This document shows positions 60,115 through 64,000 of a DNA stretch of 64,000 nt, one piece after another. Every line of letters begins with the position of its first letter. The first letter of the stretch is position 1. The notes beneath the pieces were generated by a model that ran no database searches, was not told where the DNA came from, and saw only the letters and a program-made list of their open reading frames with translations. Origin of the DNA: Methylobacterium radiotolerans JCM 2831 (GTDB lineage: Bacteria; Pseudomonadota; Alphaproteobacteria; Rhizobiales; Beijerinckiaceae); assembly GCF_000019725.1 (NCBI RefSeq), contig NC_010505.1:5192001-5256000 (forward strand). Direction: 5' to 3'. The position numbers were made by a program, and so were the translations under genes.

Positions 60115-61053
60115 TCACCGGTCCGCCGGGTCGCGCCGCGGCTGCGGAGCGGCCCAGGGCGCCTGGCCGAGGGCCTGGCCGAGATGGGCGATCAGCGCCG
60201 TCACCCGGGCCGGCCTCGGGTCGCCCGGGGGCGTCACGAGGTGCAGGGCGATCGGCGGCGGCGACCAGGCCGGCAGCACCCGCTCGAGGCGCCCGGATTC
60301 GAGGTCGTCCCAGATCATGAAGTCGGGCTGCAGGGCGAGGCCGAGCCCGGCCCGCAGCGCCGGCGCCAGCGCCTCGGCGTTGTTCGCCCGCAGCTGGCCC
60401 GCCGGCACCACGACGGCCTCCGCGCCGCTCCCGTCCACGAATCGCCAGCGGTCGGGCGTCGGCAGGTAGGCGTAGCCGAGGCAGGTGTGGCGGACGAGGT
60501 CGTCCGGGTGCTCGGGCCGGCCGTGGCGGTCGAGATAGGCGGGGGTGGCGACCAGCGAGCGGCGGATCTCGCAGAGACGGCGCGCGCGCAGGGAGGAATC
60601 GGGCAGCGCCGCGATGCGCAGCCCGATGTCGAACCCGCCGCCGACGAGGTCGACGACCGCGTCCGACAGGTGGAGATCCACCGACACGGCCGGGTACTCC
60701 CGGAAGAAGGCCGGAAGGATCGGCGCCACGTGCATCACCCCGAAGGTCATCGGCGCTGCGAGCCGCACCAGCCCGCGCGGCTCCGCGGCACCGGCCGTGG
60801 CGAGGGCTTCCGCGGCCTCGCCCTCGGCCAGGATGCGCGCGGCGCCGTCCTTGGCGGCCTGCCCGGCCTCGGTGAGGGCGAGCTTCCGCGATGTGCGGTT
60901 GAACAGGCGGGCACCGATCCGCAGCTCGAGCCGGCTCACCGCCTTCGAGACCGTGGCCTTCGACAGGCCGAGCTCCGCGGCGGCGCGCCCGAATGAGCCG
61001 GTCTCCACCACCTTGGCGAACACGGCCCAGGCCTCGAAATCGGGCAGTCTCAT
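60115..61053 (-). CDS. LysR-type regulator of the quinone-type cluster
   Basis: 312 residues. The ATG at 61053 (MRLPDFEAWAVFAKVVETGS) is preferred over 61083, whose codon lies inside the operator repeat. HTH in FGRAAAELGLSKATVSKAVS RLE, effector domain to the end. The pattern (LPDFEAWAVFAKV, ATVSKAVSRLE, RTSRKLALTEAG) is that of the YafC/AaeR-like or quinone-sensing CrgA group. Divergent from the glyoxalase gene with a perfect inverted repeat between them. Confidence 0.88.
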   Translation of the reverse strand: MRLPDFEAWAVFAKVVETGSFGRAAAELGLSKATVSKAVSRLELRIGARLFNRTSRKLALTEAGQAAKDGAARILAEGEAAEALATAGAAEPRGLVRLAAPMTFGVMHVAPILPAFFREYPAVSVDLHLSDAVVDLVGGGFDIGLRIAALPDSSLRARRLCEIRRSLVATPAYLDRHGRPEHPDDLVRHTCLGYAYLPTPDRWRFVDGSGAEAVVVPAGQLRANNAEALAPALRAGLGLALQPDFMIWDDLESGRLERVLPAWSPPPIALHLVTPPGDPRPARVTALIAHLGQALGQAPWAAPQPRRDPADR

Positions 61054-61064
61054 CAGCCATTTCC

Positions 61065-61090
61065 AGAAACGATAGGTTTCCATCGTTTCT
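61065..61090. promoter_or_regulatory. LysR operator AGAAACGAT-N8-ATCGTTTCT
   Basis: Arms AGAAACGAT (61065-61073) and ATCGTTTCT (61082-61090) are perfect inverted repeats of 9 bp with an 8-bp spacer, 12 bp from the lysR start. Position and form fit a LysR-type binding site controlling lysR and the divergent 61173 operon. Confidence 0.7.
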
Positions 61091-61172
61091 ATTTTCGCGG
61101 CTCATGGCAAGGGGCACATTCCCGTCATCGCAACAGGCCGCCCGTCGCGGCCTTCCGTCGGGAGACATCGCC

Positions 61173-62096
61173 ATGGTTCAGACCGGCCTCCACCACGTCA
61201 CGGCCTTCTCCGGGCCGGCCCTGCGCAACCTCGACTTCCACACCCGGATCCTCGGGCTGCGGCTGGTGAAGAAGACCGTCAACTTCGACGATCCGGGCAC
61301 CTACCACCTGTACTACGGCGACGCGGCCGGTCGGCCCGGCACGATCCTGACCTTCTTCCCCGTCGAGCACGCCGCGCCGGGCCGCGTCGGGATCGGCGAG
61401 ACCCAGGAGACCGCCTTCCGGGTCCCCCGCGCCTCCATCGGCTGGTGGACCCACCGGCTCATCGAGAAGGGCGTCGCCCACGAGCCGCTGGTCCAGGTCT
61501 TCGGCGCGCCGACGCTGCGCTTCCGCGACCCGGACGGCATGATGCTCGCGCTGGTGGGCGTGGACGTCGGCGACGCGGAGGGCTGGGCGTCGAGCGAGGT
61601 GCCGGCCGAGCACGCGATCCGCGGCCTGCACGGGGTGACCCTCCTCCTCGACAGGGCCGAGCCGACCGCCGCGATCCTCACGGAGGTGCTCGGGCTGGAG
61701 GAGGTCGGCCGCGAGGGCAACCTGATCCGCTTCGCGGGCAGCGCCGAGCTCGGCGGTCTCGTCACCCTGCGGGCCGTCGGCGGGTTCCTGCCCGGCCGCG
61801 CGGGGGCCGGCTCGGTCCACCACATCGCGTTCCGGGCGGCGGACGACGCCGCGCAGGCCGCGATGGGCCGGGCTCTCGAGGCACGGGGGCTCCACGTCAC
61901 CGAGCAGCGCGACCGCCAGTACTTCCGCTCGATCTACTTCCGCGAACCCGGCGGCGTGCTGTTCGAGATCGCCACCGACGCGCCCGGCTTCGCGGTGGAC
62001 GAGCCGATCGAGGCCCTCGGCCAGGCCCTCAAGCTCCCCGCCGGCCTGGAGCCGCACCGGGCCGAGATCGAGGCCGTGCTGCCCAAGGTCGCCTGA
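61173..62096 (+). CDS. glyoxalase/ring-cleaving dioxygenase, MhqO-like
   Basis: 307 residues, two vicinal-oxygen-chelate domains. GLHHVTAFSGPALRNLDFHT and VHHIAFRAADDAAQAAM carry metal-binding His; the Glu ligand is in PGGVLFEIATD. The arrangement matches MhqO/YkcA-type hydroquinone or catechol dioxygenases, which with an esterase and DoxX protein handle toxic quinones. The start is at 61173 with GGGAGA upstream. First gene of a rightward cluster, divergent from a LysR regulator. Confidence 0.83.
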   Translation: MVQTGLHHVTAFSGPALRNLDFHTRILGLRLVKKTVNFDDPGTYHLYYGDAAGRPGTILTFFPVEHAAPGRVGIGETQETAFRVPRASIGWWTHRLIEKGVAHEPLVQVFGAPTLRFRDPDGMMLALVGVDVGDAEGWASSEVPAEHAIRGLHGVTLLLDRAEPTAAILTEVLGLEEVGREGNLIRFAGSAELGGLVTLRAVGGFLPGRAGAGSVHHIAFRAADDAAQAAMGRALEARGLHVTEQRDRQYFRSIYFREPGGVLFEIATDAPGFAVDEPIEALGQALKLPAGLEPHRAEIEAVLPKVA

Positions 62097-62111
62097 GCCG
62101 CGACCACCACG

Positions 62112-62137
62112 CCCGCCCCGCGCCCGCGCGGGGCGGG
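62112..62137 (+). terminator. hairpin CCCGCCCCGCG / CGCGGGGCGGG
   Basis: An 11-bp perfect stem with CCCG loop in the 70-bp space between the dioxygenase and esterase genes. No T-tract. May set gene dosage within the operon or terminate it. Confidence 0.5.
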
Positions 62138-62165
62138 ACCTCTCCCCGCCACCCGCGAGGCCATC

Positions 62166-62798
62166 ATGACCCAGGACACCGCCGGCTTCATCCACCGCTT
62201 CGAGCCCGGTCCCGACACCGCGCGTCCGCTGCTGCTCCTCCACGGGACCGGCGGCGACGAGAACGACCTCCTGCCCCTCGGCCGCACGGTCGCGCCGGAG
62301 GCCGCCCTGCTCGCGCCCCGCGGCGCCGTCAGCGAGAACGGCATGCCGCGCTTCTTCCGGCGCCTGGCCGAGGGCGTCTTCGACGAGGCGGACCTGCGCC
62401 GCCGCACCGGCGACCTCGCGGCCTTCGTGGCGGCCGCCCGGACGCGGTACGGGATCGGGGCGCCCCTGGCGCTGGGCTTCTCGAACGGCGCCAACATCGC
62501 CGCGTCGCTGCTGCTGCTCCGGCCCGAGACCCTGGCGGGCGCTGTCCTGCTCCGCCCGATGGTCCCGTTCGCCGAGCCGCCGGTCGCGGATCTCGCCGGC
62601 CGGCCGGTGCTGATCCTCTCCGGGGCGATGGACCCGATCGTGCCCGCGGAGAATGCGCGGCGCCTCGCGCAGCAGCTCACCGCGGCCGGAGCCCGCGTCG
62701 AGCACCGGATCCTGCCGGTCGGCCACGGCCTGTCGCAGGCCGATATCGGCCTGGCGCTGAACTGGCTTCGCGGCCTCGCACTTCCCGAAGCGGCCTGA
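62166..62798 (+). CDS. alpha/beta hydrolase, MhqD-like carboxylesterase
   Basis: 210 residues. LLLLHGTGGDENDLLPLGRT, nucleophile elbow GFSNGANIAA (Ser), acid in GAMDPIVPAEN and His in PVGHGLSQADI: the complete MhqD/phospholipase-carboxylesterase fold. MhqD proteins occur next to MhqO-like dioxygenases in quinone-response operons. 70 bp after the dioxygenase with a hairpin between. Substrate unknown. Confidence 0.87.
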   Translation: MTQDTAGFIHRFEPGPDTARPLLLLHGTGGDENDLLPLGRTVAPEAALLAPRGAVSENGMPRFFRRLAEGVFDEADLRRRTGDLAAFVAAARTRYGIGAPLALGFSNGANIAASLLLLRPETLAGAVLLRPMVPFAEPPVADLAGRPVLILSGAMDPIVPAENARRLAQQLTAAGARVEHRILPVGHGLSQADIGLALNWLRGLALPEAA

Positions 62799-62832
62799 CT
62801 CGGCCGCGCACGACAGGACGGAGCGTTCGACG

Positions 62833-63243
62833 ATGTCCCCGATCTCCTCTTCCAGCGCGACCGCCCTGCTGCCGGTGACCGGCCGGGTCCTGATGAGCGC
62901 GATCTTCCTCGTGAGCGGCGCCGGGAAGCTCGCGGCCCCGGCCGCGACGCTCGCCACCATCGAGGCCGCCCACCTGCCGCTGCCGCCTCTCGCCTACGCG
63001 GCGGCGACCGGCGTGGAGGTCGTCGGCGGGCTGCTGCTCGTCGCCGGCTACCGCACCCGGCCGGTCGCCCTGGTCCTCGCGCTCTTCGCGGTGGCCACCG
63101 CGGTGACCTTCCACGCGGCCCTCGGCGACCAGAACCAGATGTTCCACTTCCTGAAGAACCTCGCCATGGCCGGCGGCTTGCTTCAGGTCGCGGCCTTCGG
63201 GGCCGGCCCGCTCAGCCTCGACGCGCGGCAGGGCCGGGCCTGA
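62833..63243 (+). CDS. DoxX family membrane protein
   Basis: 136 residues with four predicted helices. [40 protein letters not shown] and [20 protein letters not shown] are DoxX features. DoxX relatives accompany quinone-detoxification genes and thiosulfate:quinone oxidoreductases. Follows the esterase by 34 bp; likely the same operon. Confidence 0.85.
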   Translation: MSPISSSSATALLPVTGRVLMSAIFLVSGAGKLAAPAATLATIEAAHLPLPPLAYAAATGVEVVGGLLLVAGYRTRPVALVLALFAVATAVTFHAALGDQNQMFHFLKNLAMAGGLLQVAAFGAGPLSLDARQGRA

Positions 63244-63322
63244 CCGGTCCGGCGATCCGCGCGACCCTTGCCTCTCGCCCTCCACCTTTCGACCCCCGCC
63301 CTTCGACCCTCGGGAGACCACG

Positions 63323-64000
63323 ATGCCCTACTTCACCGCGCAGGACGGGACCCAGATCTACTACAAGGACTGGGGCACCGGGCAGCCGGTGGTCTTCAGC
63401 CACGGCTGGCCGCTCAACGGCGACGCCTGGGAGGACCAGATGCTGTTCCTCGCGGAGCGCGGGTTCCGGGTCATCGCCCATGACCGGCGCGGGCACGGTC
63501 GCTCCGGGCAGCCCTGGTCGGGCAACGACATGGACACCTTCGCGGACGACCTCGCCGGGCTGATCGCCCATCTCGACCTGCGCGACGCGGTGCTGGTCGG
63601 CCACTCCACCGGCGGCGGCGAGGTCGCCCGCACCCTCGGGCGGCACGGGACGGCGCGCGTCGCCAAGGCGGTCCTGGTCGGGGCCGTGACGCCCCAGATG
63701 GTCCGGACCGACGCGAATCCGGGCGGCCTGCCCCGGGACGTGTTCGACGGGATCCGGGACTCGGTCCTGCGCGACCGGTCGCAGTTCTTCAAGGACCTGA
63801 GCGGCCCGTTCTACGGCGCCAACCGTCCCGGCGCCGCGGTCAGCGACGGTATGCGGGACACGTTCTGGATGCAGGGCATGATGGCCGGGCTGCGGAACGT
63901 GCACGCCTGCGTGGCGGCCTTCTCGGAGACCGACTTCACCGAGGACCTGACGCGCATCGACGTGCCGACCCTGCTGGTGCACGGCGACGACGACCAGATC
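63323..64000 (+). CDS. non-heme chloroperoxidase/arylesterase-like alpha/beta hydrolase, cut at window end
   Basis: First 226 residues seen. [48 protein letters not shown], nucleophile elbow [14 protein letters not shown], and [17 protein letters not shown] are the cofactor-free haloperoxidase (ThcF/CPO) pattern, in practice esterases or perhydrolases. The Asp of the triad begins to appear ([10 protein letters not shown]); the His lies beyond the edge. Likely the last gene of the LysR-controlled cluster. Confidence 0.87.
   Translation, partial: MPYFTAQDGTQIYYKDWGTGQPVVFSHGWPLNGDAWEDQMLFLAERGFRVIAHDRRGHGRSGQPWSGNDMDTFADDLAGLIAHLDLRDAVLVGHSTGGGEVARTLGRHGTARVAKAVLVGAVTPQMVRTDANPGGLPRDVFDGIRDSVLRDRSQFFKDLSGPFYGANRPGAAVSDGMRDTFWMQGMMAGLRNVHACVAAFSETDFTEDLTRIDVPTLLVHGDDDQI

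Overview
The window is GC-rich, gene-dense chromosomal DNA. The protein set points to an alphaproteobacterium close to Methylobacterium/Methylorubrum: Ros/MucR regulators, a cyanide-insensitive bd oxidase, quinone-linked pyruvate and malate dehydrogenases, and many small secreted orphans with the same codon style. The genus is an inference from composition and gene content. I saw no rRNA, tRNA, CRISPR array, transposase or prophage genes.

Layout. 1-4.6 kb: a leftward fumC-poxB-cupin-mqo operon (mqo cut by the window edge). 4.9-9.5 kb: a type III CoA-transferase divergent from a citrate synthase fused to a DNA-binding domain, then a class II aldolase divergent from a LysR regulator. 9.7-11 kb: a homoserine-dehydrogenase-like/SAF oxidoreductase. 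11.2-17.4 kb: a compact export locus with a 76-residue double-glycine-leader peptide, an HlyD-type adaptor and a C39-peptidase ABC exporter, flanked by two AraC regulators. This is the best candidate for an undescribed system, a bacteriocin-like or signalling peptide. 17.5-24.8 kb: MFS transporter, GNAT, secreted hydrolase, a MucR paralogue and a run of small secreted or orphan genes. 24.8-28.8 kb: a complete osmF-yehYXW type ABC importer. 29-36.4 kb: SelO, SDR, PAP2, a second MucR paralogue, VanZ and CDP-diacylglycerol pyrophosphatase. 36.4-39.6 kb: an array of very small genes.

39.9-46 kb: DUF4336 and YgjV proteins, then a three-gene operon (YqcI/YcgG heme enzyme of the GntA type, class I methyltransferase, EgtD-like histidine methyltransferase) without an adjacent EgtB, which may be a small-molecule pathway; then a DUF305 membrane protein. 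46-50.9 kb: SDR, two DUF606 transporters, an OPT transporter and DUF2243. 50.9-55.7 kb: a polar amino acid (cystine-like) ABC importer divergent from a DapA-family aldolase, and an aminotransferase. 55.9-59.1 kb: cioA-cioB-DUF2474 with a GbsR/MarR regulator. 59.1-64 kb: a GntR regulator with a palindromic operator, then a LysR-controlled cluster (glyoxalase/dioxygenase, carboxylesterase, DoxX, chloroperoxidase-like hydrolase) resembling quinone-detoxification modules.

Most adjacent genes in operons overlap by a GTGA, ATGA or TGATG junction (exporter, yehYXW, amino-acid importer, cio, egtD), which supports translational coupling and fixes many starts.
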